Assembly (NCBI RefSeq): GCF_008639165.1
Contig: NZ_CP029197.1
Coordinates: 7,940,001 to 8,004,000 of the forward strand
From: Streptomyces venezuelae ATCC 10712
GTDB lineage: Bacteria > Actinomycetota > Actinomycetes > Streptomycetales > Streptomycetaceae
Direction: 5' to 3'
DNA length: 64,000 bases
Positions 41,255 to 49,601 of this stretch are shown here, piece by piece. Position 1 is the stretch's first letter. Each line of letters opens with the position of its first letter. The notes beneath the pieces were generated by a model. It did no database searches. It worked only from the letters and a program-made list of their open reading frames with translations, and was not told the origin of the DNA. The position numbers and the translations under genes are program-made.

Positions 41255-44200
41255 CGTGCGTCACCCCGCAGTCGTACGAGCTCCGCCAGCTCGGCATCGG
41301 TCAGTTCGGTCAGCTCCGGCGGGGTGTCCCCGCCGGTCCCGAGGACGGTGTCCGCAAGTTCCCGCTTGCGGTCGAGCATCGTCGCGATCCGGTCCTCGAT
41401 CGTCCCCTCCGCGATCAGCCGGTGCACCTGCACCGGACGGTCCTGTCCGATCCGGTAGGCGCGGTCGGTGGCCTGGGCCTCCACGGCCGGGTTCCACCAG
41501 CGGTCGTAGTGCACGACGTGCTCGGCACGGGTGAGGTTGAGCCCGGTCCCCGCGGCCTTCAGGGAGAGGAGGAAGACCGGGACCTCGCCGCTCTGGAACC
41601 GGGCGACCATCGCCTCGCGTTCGGCGACCGGCGTCCCGCCGTGCAGGAACTGGGTGCGGACGCCGCGCGCCGCCAGGTGCGTCTTCAGGAGCCTGGCCAT
41701 CCCCACGTACTGGGTGAAGACGAGCGTGCACGCGCCCTCGGCGAGGATGGTGTCGAGCAGTTCGTCGAGCAGCTCCAGCTTGCCCGAACGGCCCTCGATC
41801 CTCGGCCGCTCCTCCTTGAGGTACTGGGCCGGGTGGTTGCAGATCTGCTTGAGGCCGGTCAGGAGCTTCACGACCAGGCCGCGCCGCGCCATGCCCTCCG
41901 CGTCCGCGATCGCGGCGAGCGTCTCCCGTACGACCGCCTCGTAGAGACCGGCCTGCTCGGGCGTCAGCGAGACGGTCCGGTCGGTCTCCGTCTTCGGCGG
42001 CAGTTCGGGCGCGATGCCGGGGTCCGACTTGCGGCGACGCAGCAGGAAGGGCCGGACCAGCGCGGCGAGCCGCGCGGCCGCCGCCGGGTCCCTGCCCCCC
42101 TCCACGGCGGCGGCGAACCGCGTCCGGAAGGCACCCAGGCTGCCGAGCAGCCCGGGCGTGGTCCAGTCGAGGATCGCCCACAGCTCGGAGAGGTTGTTCT
42201 CGACGGGGGTGCCGGACAGGGCCACGCGCGCGCGTGCGCCGATCGTCCGCAGCTGCCTGGCCGTCGCCGAGTACGGGTTCTTGACGTGCTGCGCCTCGTC
42301 GGCGACGACGAGTCCCCAGTTCCGCTCGGCGAGTCGCGCCGCGTCGAGCCGCATCGTGCCGTACGTGGTGAGGACGAAGCCGCCGTCGGTGAGGTCGTCC
42401 AGGTCGCGGGTCGCACCGTGGAACCGGCGCACCGGCGTGCCGGGAGCGAACTTCTCGACCTCCCGCTGCCAGTTGCCCATGAGCGAGGTCGGGCAGACGA
42501 CGAGCGTGGGCCCCGCGGACGCCGGGTCGGACTGCCGGTGCAGGTGCAGGGCGATGACGGTGATGGTCTTTCCGAGCCCCATGTCGTCGGCGAGGCAGCC
42601 GCCGAGACCGAGCGAGGTCATCCGGTGCAGCCAGTCGAGTCCGCGCAGCTGGTAGTCCCGCAGGGTCGCGGCGAGCGCCGCCGGCTGGGGCACCTCCGGC
42701 CGGCCGCCCTCGGGGTCGGCGAGCCGCTCCCGCAACCGCTCGAGCCAGCCGGTCGCCGCCACTTCGACGGGCCGTCCGTCGACCTCGGTGGTGCCGGTGA
42801 GTACGGCGGAGAGGGCGTCCACCGGCGTGACCGGCCGGTCCTGCTGCGACCTGGCCCGCCGCACCTCGTCCGGGTCGACGAGCACCCAGCGGTCGCGCAG
42901 GCGCACCAGGGGCCGCCCGGCCTCGGCGAGCCGGTCGAGCTCCGCCCGGGTCAGCTCCTGGTCGCCCACGGCAAAGCGCCAGTTGAAGCCCAGCAGGGCG
43001 TCGGCGGAGAGGAAGGAGGGGATGCCGGAAGCGGCACGATGCGCGTCCGACGCCCCGAACTCCTCGGCGACGCCGGAGCCTCCAGAGCCCCCGGAGCCCC
43101 CGGTGGGCTCGGCAGCCCCGGAGATCCCCGTGGCCCCGGAGTCCTCGGAGTCCCCGTCGACCGGGCCGATCACCGCGCTCGCGGTCAGCCGGTCGGTGAG
43201 TTCGCGCGGCCAGTGGACCTGGACGCCGGCCGCCGCGAGGGCCCGGCCCGCCGCGCCGAGCAGCTCCGTGACCTCCTCGTCGGCGAGTTCCACGGTGTCG
43301 GGCACCGCCGCGGTGAGCAGGGGCGCCAGCGGCGGCCAGGCACGGGCGGCGCGCCGGAGGGCGAGCAGGGCGTCCATCCGGACCCGGGGGCCGAAGGCCG
43401 CACCGGTCCGGCCCGAACCGGCCCACACCTCCGCCGCGTCGGCGACGAGGGTGGGGTCGGCGACGGCGTGCACCTGTAGCACGGCGCGGAAGTCCGGGGC
43501 CTTCTCCGACTCGGCGGTGAAGCCCGGCAGTTCGAGCCGCAGGGAGAGCCGTACGCCCGCGTCGTGCACCGCCGCCACGTCGGCGGCCCACGCGCGCTGC
43601 TCGGGAATCACCTGCGGCGCGTCGGCCGCGAACGCGGGGCCGCCGGCGGCGAGCGGAGCCGCGGGGGTACGGGGCAGGGTGTCCGCGACGGCGTCGGCGA
43701 AGGCGCGGAGCAGCGCCTCGGGTTCGGGCAGGAGCAGGGGCTCGTCCGTCGAGAGCGGGACGGCATGCGCCTCGGGCGGCATCGACGCGGCGAGCGTGCG
43801 GAGTTCGGCGAGTTCGTCGGGGCCCAGCGGACCGGCCCGCCAGGCGTCGACGTCGCCGGGGCCGAGGCCGGGCAGCAGACGGCCGCGTGCGACGAGCCCG
43901 AGGGCGAGGAGGGAGGCGGCGCCCCAGAAGGCGCTCGCGGGGGAGGCGGTCGCGGAGAACCGGGCGCGGGCGAGGAGGGGCAGCGCGTCACGGACGCCGA
44001 GGGTGTACGCGGGGACCGTCACGGTGTGCGAACCGGCGCCGTCCACCACGGTGATCTCGCCGGCGGTGTGGTGCGCGTCGGACAGCGGTTCGCCGTCGGG
44101 TGCCCAGAAGGCGATCCGGCCGGCGCGCGGCGGATCGGCGGGGAGGAAGACGGCCGAGTGGCGGGTGAGTTCGCCGGGTTCGCCAGAGGAGGTGCCGGAG

Positions 44201-44361
44201 GGCTCGCGGGAGAGGTCACGCCAAGGTTGGTGGGAGGGGTCACGAGAAGGTTCGTGGGAGGGGTCACGCGAAGGATCGTGGGAAGGTCCCGGGGCAGGTC
44301 GGTGGGCGGTTTCGCGGGCGGAATCATCGGGTCCGTGCGACAGCGACAACGCATTCCTCAA
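41251..44361 (-). CDS. SNF2-family DEAD/DEAH-box ATPase
   Basis: A 1036-residue SNF2 ATPase. The ATPase core begins with GLGGCLADDMGLGKTITVIA (Walker A, about residue 592), then GLVVADEAQHVKNPYS (DEAQ box, about residue 687), SGTPVENNLSELWAIL and, in helicase-C, VFTQYVGMARLLKTHL and TDRAYRIGQDRPVQVHRL. It translocates on DNA using ATP. The N-terminal 400 residues contain a bacterial SNF2-associated region. TTG is the only good start in frame before VFLPADPPRAG; its ribosome site is weak and the true start may differ. It is translationally coupled to the downstream SWIM gene. A 10-base palindrome TCAAATTTGA covers the start. Confidence 0.93.
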   Translation of the reverse strand: MRNALSLSHGPDDSARETAHRPAPGPSHDPSRDPSHEPSRDPSHQPWRDLSREPSGTSSGEPGELTRHSAVFLPADPPRAGRIAFWAPDGEPLSDAHHTAGEITVVDGAGSHTVTVPAYTLGVRDALPLLARARFSATASPASAFWGAASLLALGLVARGRLLPGLGPGDVDAWRAGPLGPDELAELRTLAASMPPEAHAVPLSTDEPLLLPEPEALLRAFADAVADTLPRTPAAPLAAGGPAFAADAPQVIPEQRAWAADVAAVHDAGVRLSLRLELPGFTAESEKAPDFRAVLQVHAVADPTLVADAAEVWAGSGRTGAAFGPRVRMDALLALRRAARAWPPLAPLLTAAVPDTVELADEEVTELLGAAGRALAAAGVQVHWPRELTDRLTASAVIGPVDGDSEDSGATGISGAAEPTGGSGGSGGSGVAEEFGASDAHRAASGIPSFLSADALLGFNWRFAVGDQELTRAELDRLAEAGRPLVRLRDRWVLVDPDEVRRARSQQDRPVTPVDALSAVLTGTTEVDGRPVEVAATGWLERLRERLADPEGGRPEVPQPAALAATLRDYQLRGLDWLHRMTSLGLGGCLADDMGLGKTITVIALHLHRQSDPASAGPTLVVCPTSLMGNWQREVEKFAPGTPVRRFHGATRDLDDLTDGGFVLTTYGTMRLDAARLAERNWGLVVADEAQHVKNPYSATARQLRTIGARARVALSGTPVENNLSELWAILDWTTPGLLGSLGAFRTRFAAAVEGGRDPAAAARLAALVRPFLLRRRKSDPGIAPELPPKTETDRTVSLTPEQAGLYEAVVRETLAAIADAEGMARRGLVVKLLTGLKQICNHPAQYLKEERPRIEGRSGKLELLDELLDTILAEGACTLVFTQYVGMARLLKTHLAARGVRTQFLHGGTPVAEREAMVARFQSGEVPVFLLSLKAAGTGLNLTRAEHVVHYDRWWNPAVEAQATDRAYRIGQDRPVQVHRLIAEGTIEDRIATMLDRKRELADTVLGTGGDTPPELTELTDAELAELVRLRGDAR
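44214..44285. repeat. 24-base in-frame minisatellite, three copies
   Basis: GGTCACG...GTGGGAGG units at 44214, 44238 and 44262 encode an 8-residue PSRDPSHE-like repeat near the SNF2 N-terminus (read on the minus strand). The third unit is slightly divergent. Confidence 0.9.
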
Positions 44362-44612
44362 ATTTGACTACCTGAAGTCCGAGCGGCCGAGGGTACCCCA
44401 CCGCGCCCCCGAACCTCGCACCCTCCGCCCGTGATCCATGCCACACCCTCCGGGGGGTGGGGACCGCCCTACCCCGTGCCCCCGGCGCACCCCCCGCCCA
44501 GGACGGGTGGTGACGCCATGGCTCCGGACGATCACGAAACCGTACGTTCTCGGTAGGCGCCCACCCACCGCACGATCCCGGAACCCCGCCCGACAGAAAC
44601 CGGAGCCCCGCC

Positions 44613-45719
44613 ATGTCCCAGGCCACCGTCCTGCCCCCGGCCGCCGCGCCACGTGCGGCGCGCACCGAGGCGCCCCTCCGCGCCAAGGGCGGCAGCGGCA
44701 GCGAGTTCACCCCGCTCCTGCGGATGGTCAGGGACCAGGGCCTCCTCGAACACCGCCCCGGCTGGTACGCCCGTGGGATCGCCGTCAACCTCCTAGGCAT
44801 CGCCGCCGTCGTGGCCGGGCTCGCCCTGATCGGCCCCTCCTGGTGGACGCTCCTCCTCGCCGTACCGCTCGCCCTGCTCTCCGCCCGGGTCGCCTTCGTC
44901 GGCCACGACGCCGGCCACGCGCAGATCACCCCGAACCGCAAGGTCAGCCGGATCGTCCAGCTCGTCCACGCCAACCTCCTCCTCGGCATGAGCCGGGAAT
45001 GGTGGAACGACAAGCACAACCGCCACCACGCCCACCCCAACCACCTGGACAAGGACCCGGACGTGGCGGCCGACATCCTCGTCTTCGCCGAGCACCAGAC
45101 GGCCGGCCGCACGGGACTGCGCGGATTCCTCACCCGCCACCAGGCCTGGCTGTTCTTCCCGCTGACGACCCTTGAGGGCATCGCCCTCAAGGTGTACGGG
45201 GTCCAGGCGCTGCTCGCCAAGGACGGCCCGTGCCGCACCCGGCGGGAACGCCTCGTCGAAGGCGCGCTGCTCCTCGCCCACTTCGCCGGCTACACGGCCC
45301 TCCTGCTCACCCTCCTCACCCCCCTCCAGGCCCTGGTCTTCGCGCTCGTCCACCAGATGCTGCTCGGCGTCCACCTGGGCATGGCCTTCGCCCCCAACCA
45401 CAAGGGCATGGAACGGCCGGACGAGCACGCGGACGGCGACAGCTGGGGCCACCTCCGCCGCCAGGTCCTCACCTCGCGCAACATCCGGGGCGGCGCGCTG
45501 ACCGACTGGTTCCTCGGCGGCCTCAACTACCAGGTCGAGCACCACCTCTTCCCGAGCATGCCGCGCCCGAACCTGCGCCTGGCCCAGCCCGCCGTCCGCG
45601 CCCACTGCGCCGCCCTGGGCGTCCCGTACACGGAGACCGGCTTCGTGGACTCGTACCGGCAGGCCCTCGGCCATCTGCACGAGGTGGGCGCGCCGCTGCG
45701 CTCCGAGTGGGCCGAGTAG
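44613..45719 (+). CDS. Membrane fatty-acid desaturase
   Basis: A 368-residue membrane desaturase. The three histidine boxes that bind the diiron centre are HDAGHAQ (residues 97-103), HNRHHAH (about 135) and QVEHHLF (about 308), with four to six hydrophobic helices between. It would introduce a double bond into an acyl chain with oxygen and electrons from a reductase. ATG follows CGGAG at 8 bases. No reductase partner is next to it. The gene is divergent from the SNF2 gene. Confidence 0.93.
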   Translation: MSQATVLPPAAAPRAARTEAPLRAKGGSGSEFTPLLRMVRDQGLLEHRPGWYARGIAVNLLGIAAVVAGLALIGPSWWTLLLAVPLALLSARVAFVGHDAGHAQITPNRKVSRIVQLVHANLLLGMSREWWNDKHNRHHAHPNHLDKDPDVAADILVFAEHQTAGRTGLRGFLTRHQAWLFFPLTTLEGIALKVYGVQALLAKDGPCRTRRERLVEGALLLAHFAGYTALLLTLLTPLQALVFALVHQMLLGVHLGMAFAPNHKGMERPDEHADGDSWGHLRRQVLTSRNIRGGALTDWFLGGLNYQVEHHLFPSMPRPNLRLAQPAVRAHCAALGVPYTETGFVDSYRQALGHLHEVGAPLRSEWAE

Positions 45720-45805
45720 GGTCGGAGGCGGTCACCGACGGTGTGATCATCGGTCCGGCGGGCGGTGTTCCGGCCGCCGGAGAGCGGAGAAGGGGGCTCC
45801 TCGCC

Positions 45806-46351
45806 ATGAGCAGCGGCACGGTCACCACGGTCAGCAGCAACGGCACGTACTCGTTCACCAAGCCCAACCGGGAGGGCATCACGCTCCTCGCCGGGCTCGG
45901 CGTGGAGGGCGACGTCCACGCGGGCGTGACGGTCAAGCACCGCTCCCGCGTCGCCCAGGACCCGACCCAGCCCAACCTGCGGCAGGTTCACCTCATCCAC
46001 GCCGAGCTCTTCGAGGACGTCGCCGGCGCCGGCTTCGAGGTCGCCCCCGGCGACCTCGGCGAGAACGTCACGACCCGGGGGATCGACCTCCTCGGCCTCC
46101 CCACCGGCACGCGGCTGCACCTCGGTGCCGAGGCCGTCGTCGAGGTCACCGGACTGCGCAACCCCTGCGCGCAGATCGACAACTTCCAGCACGGACTGCT
46201 CAAGCAGGTGCTGGGCCGGGACGAGAACGGCGAGATCGTGCGCAAGGCCGGGATCATGGCCGTCGTCCTGACCGGCGGCCAGGTCAGGCCCGGTGACCCG
46301 ATCCGCGTCGAACTCCCGGAAGGCCCGCACCGCCCGCTGGAGAAGGTCTGA
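45806..46351 (+). CDS. MOSC-domain protein
   Basis: A 181-residue MOSC-domain protein. LHLGAEAVVEVTGLRNPCAQ has the conserved Cys of the sulfur-carrier site, and GLGVEGDVHAGVTVKHRSR and APGDLGENVTTRGIDLLGLP are the family motifs. MOSC proteins bind molybdenum cofactor or carry sulfur, often in reduction of N-hydroxylated compounds. It follows the desaturase by 86 bases on the same strand; whether they are linked is not known. Confidence 0.9.
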   Translation: MSSGTVTTVSSNGTYSFTKPNREGITLLAGLGVEGDVHAGVTVKHRSRVAQDPTQPNLRQVHLIHAELFEDVAGAGFEVAPGDLGENVTTRGIDLLGLPTGTRLHLGAEAVVEVTGLRNPCAQIDNFQHGLLKQVLGRDENGEIVRKAGIMAVVLTGGQVRPGDPIRVELPEGPHRPLEKV

Positions 46352-46417
46352 GCCGGCCGGCCCACCGGGCCCCCACCGCCCACGGCACCGGGCTCACCGC
46401 TCGGGCGGCGCGAGGCC

Positions 46418-47839
46418 TCACCCGTCCAGCGTGCAGGAGTTGACCACGTCACCGACGGCGGGCCGTGCGATCGTGCGGTCCGCCGGTGGCGTGGCCCCGT
46501 CCTCGACCCACCGGGTCAGCGCGTCGAACGCCGAGCGGTAGCACGGCAGGATCGGGCGCAGCCGCTCCAGATACGTGTCGTACAGCCCGTCGGTGTGCGT
46601 CCCGCCCCGCACCGTGTAGTACCGGTGCAGCCCGCCCCGCCCCCTTCCGTCGATCATCCGGGCGTACACGTCCGAATCGGTGGCGATGGGCAGCAGGGTG
46701 TCCAGGTCACCGTGGAGCGTGATGAGCGGCTTCCCGATCCGGCCGGTGAGCGCGACCCTCGCCACCGCCCGGTGGACGGATGCGGGCCGGGACGCGTAGT
46801 CGTACGAGGCGTCCGATGCGCAGGGCGCGAGGATCTGCTCCAGCGTCCCGCCGGCGGTGGAGCCCGGGCAGGCGGGATCGTACGAGGGGTCGAACTCGGC
46901 CCGGAAGATCTTCTGCGTCAGCCCCCAGTACGCCTTCTCGTGGTACGGCCACAGGAAGCGCGACCCGGGCGCGAAGCCCGCCCCGATCAGGTCGTCGTCG
47001 GTGGCCCGCCCGAAGGACCTGGCCACCGTCACGGGCAGGCTGGTCAGGAGGTTCGGACCCCGCGCGGTCCACAGGACGCCCTCCCAGTCGACCCCGCCGT
47101 CGTACAGCTCGGGCCGGTTCTCCAGTTGCCAGCGCGTCAGATAGCCGCCGTTGGAGATGCCCGTCATGTACGTGCGCTCCGGGGCCCGCCCGTACCGCTG
47201 CCGTACGGCCTTCTTGGCCGCCCGCGTCAGCTCGGTCACCCGGCGGTTCCACTCGGCGACCGCGTCGCCCGGCCCCCGGCCGTCGGTGAAGAAGTCCGGC
47301 CCCGTGTTGCCCTTGTCGGTGGCGGCGTACGCGAAGCCCCGGGCCAGCACCTGGTCGGAGATGAGCGCGTCCGTGGCGTACTGGCGCCGGGTGCCGGGCG
47401 CGCCGGTGACGACGAGCCCGCCGTTCCAGCGGTCGGGCAGTCGGATGACGAACTGCGCGTCGTGTGCCCAGCCGTGCGTGGCGTTGAGGCGCGAGTCGTC
47501 GGGGAAGTAGCCGTCGATCTGGACCCCGGGCACCCCCGAGGGGTTACGGGTGTCCCGGGCGGCCAGCCCGGCCTGGTCCGCCATGTCGGTGTACGGCGTA
47601 CCGGCGAGGCCGGTGGTCGTCAGATCGGCCAGACAGGCGGACCGCTGGAGCTCCGCTCCGGGGACCCGGAGCCGATCCTGCCGCGCACAGTGCGCGTCGG
47701 CGCGCGTCTCCGCCACGGACGGGCTCGACCGGGAGGGACCGGCCCCGCCGGGACTCGCCCCGGCGGGGCCGGCGGGCGCGAGGACGGTGACGCCGGCGAG
47801 GAGCGCGGCGATCAGGGAGACGCCGGGGAACAGGCGCAT
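46418..47839 (-). CDS. Secreted tannase/feruloyl-esterase-like hydrolase
   Basis: A 473-residue protein with a signal peptide (MRLFPGVSLIAALLAGVTVL). The nucleophile motif is MTGISNGGYLTRWQLENRPE (G-x-S-x-G-G), the acid is in TLHGDLDTLLPIAT and the His is in VRGGTHTDGLYD, a complete alpha/beta-hydrolase triad. It probably cleaves esters outside the cell, for example phenolic or polymer esters. GGAGG lies 7 bases before the ATG. Convergent with the MOSC gene. Confidence 0.88.
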   Translation of the reverse strand: MRLFPGVSLIAALLAGVTVLAPAGPAGASPGGAGPSRSSPSVAETRADAHCARQDRLRVPGAELQRSACLADLTTTGLAGTPYTDMADQAGLAARDTRNPSGVPGVQIDGYFPDDSRLNATHGWAHDAQFVIRLPDRWNGGLVVTGAPGTRRQYATDALISDQVLARGFAYAATDKGNTGPDFFTDGRGPGDAVAEWNRRVTELTRAAKKAVRQRYGRAPERTYMTGISNGGYLTRWQLENRPELYDGGVDWEGVLWTARGPNLLTSLPVTVARSFGRATDDDLIGAGFAPGSRFLWPYHEKAYWGLTQKIFRAEFDPSYDPACPGSTAGGTLEQILAPCASDASYDYASRPASVHRAVARVALTGRIGKPLITLHGDLDTLLPIATDSDVYARMIDGRGRGGLHRYYTVRGGTHTDGLYDTYLERLRPILPCYRSAFDALTRWVEDGATPPADRTIARPAVGDVVNSCTLDG

Positions 47840-48005
47840 GAGGGGCCTCCGAGGGGGCGGCGGGAAGGGGTACGGCCGCCACATCCTGCGGCGCACCCAC
47901 GCCACCGGGCCATGGGCCCGGACCACACCCCGGCCGGCCTCGCCGTGTGGGGGCGGGATGCCCGGCGCCCGGCACCCGGCGTCGCTCGGAGCAAGCCGGA
48001 GGGGT

Positions 48006-48938
48006 TCAGGAGGGGCGCACGGCCATCGCGTCGAGCGCCTTGAGGAGTGCGGGCAGGTGCGGGCCCGGGGAGACCGGCAGCACCTCGCCCGGAAACTCGT
48101 CGAGGAGGACGAACGCCATGTCGTCCGCCCGGGCCACGAGCGACCAGCCGGGACCATCCGCACGCAGCGTCCGCGTGCCCCCCTCCGCACCCGCGACGGA
48201 GCGCACCCGCCCGACCGGCGGCGGCTCCTCGACGTACCCACGGAGTTGCTCCAGCGCCTCACGGACCCCGATGTACGGGTCACGGGCGGGGCCGGGCGAG
48301 GGCGCTGCGGACTGAGGGGACTGAGGGGACTGAGGGGACTGAGGGGAGTGAGCGGACGGGGCAGGAGCGGGGTCGGCCTCCTGTCCGGCCTCCGGTCCGG
48401 CCGCGTCTCCGGTGCCCCCGGCCGCCGCGTCGCCGTCGCCCACCTGGGCACGCCAGGCGGCCCACCGAAGGGCCACCTCGTCGGCGCCGAGGCGCCGCTG
48501 CGCGGGCCCCCAGGCGTCACCGGACGGGGCGACCAGCGGGGCGGGATCACCTTCCTCCGGCTCCGGATCGTGCGGTTCCGGTACGCCGGGGGCGCGGGTC
48601 GCCACGGCGAGCGGCCAGCCCGGCAGCCCGGCCACCACGGAGTTCTCGTCGGGGGAGAGGTCATAGGCCATGCCGCAGTCCCAGGAGGAGATGGCGACCG
48701 CGACGAGCGACACGTCGTCGACGACGACCGTCCAGCGCGCCCCGAGCCCGTCCTGGCCGAACACGAGCCCGTACCCCTCCTCGTACGGTTCGAGCCCGAG
48801 CGCCGCGCAGGCCGCCGGATAGTCGTCACCGAGCACGCTCGGGAACCGCGCGGGCGTCAGCAGTGCCGCGGTCAGCACGAACAGCGCGTCGGCATCGCCG
48901 ACGGCCTCGGCCTCGGCGATCGGGTCCGTCCCAGCCAC
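48006..48938 (-). CDS. Hypothetical protein with SPQ-repeat linker
   Basis: About 310 residues. The N-terminal part (FVLTAALLTPARFPSVLGDD, VVVDDVSLVAVAISSWDCGM) and the C-terminal part (VREALEQLRGYVEEPPPVGR, DDMAFVLLDEFPGEVLPVSP) look like two globular pieces joined by a low-complexity linker with repeated Ser-Pro-Gln. I do not recognise the family. GTG was chosen for the GGGGAGG just upstream. No signal peptide or membrane helix. Confidence 0.7.
   Translation of the reverse strand: MAGTDPIAEAEAVGDADALFVLTAALLTPARFPSVLGDDYPAACAALGLEPYEEGYGLVFGQDGLGARWTVVVDDVSLVAVAISSWDCGMAYDLSPDENSVVAGLPGWPLAVATRAPGVPEPHDPEPEEGDPAPLVAPSGDAWGPAQRRLGADEVALRWAAWRAQVGDGDAAAGGTGDAAGPEAGQEADPAPAPSAHSPQSPQSPQSPQSAAPSPGPARDPYIGVREALEQLRGYVEEPPPVGRVRSVAGAEGGTRTLRADGPGWSLVARADDMAFVLLDEFPGEVLPVSPGPHLPALLKALDAMAVRPS
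48311..48346. repeat. 9-base in-frame minisatellite, four copies
   Basis: ACTGAGGGG repeats four times exactly, followed by a degenerate copy. It encodes Ser-Pro-Gln on the minus strand within the linker of the hypothetical protein. Confidence 0.95.
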
Positions 48939-49121
48939 GCATGCCTCCCCATCTGGTTGTCGGCGCACCTTAACCAGTGAGTAGGGAGACCTGTCCATAG
49001 CCAGACGCCGTGACCTGCATCGCCGTGACGGCGCGAGCGCCGACGCCCCGCGCCCCCGGCCCACGAGCTCCGGCCCACGCGTCCGGCGGCCCGTTGCCCG
49101 CGCGTCCGGCTAGGCGGCCGG

Positions 49122-49457
49122 CTATGCGTCGTCCGACGGGGCCCTCGCCGGGACCTCCCGCAGGCCGAGCAGCGAGCGGGCCACGGCGCGCGGCGACTCG
49201 TCGCGCTCGCGGGCCAGGGTCAGCAGGGCCCGGCAGGCCAGTTCGTTCACCCCGAACGACAGCATCCCGGGGGAGACGCGGCTCGCCGCCTCCTCCGCCC
49301 GCGCCGGGTCGTCCTCGGCGCACGCCGCCACGTACTCCGCCGCCGCCTCGAAGAGGTTGTGCCCCTGCCGGGGGCGCTGTGTGACCGGCGGGGCGGATTC
49401 GGGCGCCCGCCGGGCGGAGGGAAGGAGTTTGCGGAGTCTTTCGGGTAACCGTGCCAC
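49122..49457 (-). CDS. Small hypothetical Ala-rich protein
   Basis: About 111 residues. The visible core is GHNLFEAAAEYVAACAEDD followed by NELACRALLTLARERDESPR, a helical pattern without recognised motifs. GTG 49457 was chosen; an ATG 12 codons earlier is possible. A hairpin (CCGGGCA-CGAC-TGCCCGG) lies upstream in the leader. Function unknown. Confidence 0.6.
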   Translation of the reverse strand: MARLPERLRKLLPSARRAPESAPPVTQRPRQGHNLFEAAAEYVAACAEDDPARAEEAASRVSPGMLSFGVNELACRALLTLARERDESPRAVARSLLGLREVPARAPSDDA

Positions 49458-49601
49458 GGCCCACCGCCTTCCCCGGGCACGACTGCCCGGCATGTCCACG
49501 GTAGTCAGTGAAGTGCCGGGAAAGAAGGGTGCGTTGAAAGGTGCGTTGAGGTGCGTCGGCCGGTGGGCGGTCACGGACGTTCCTGCCCGTCCGTGGATCA
49601 C

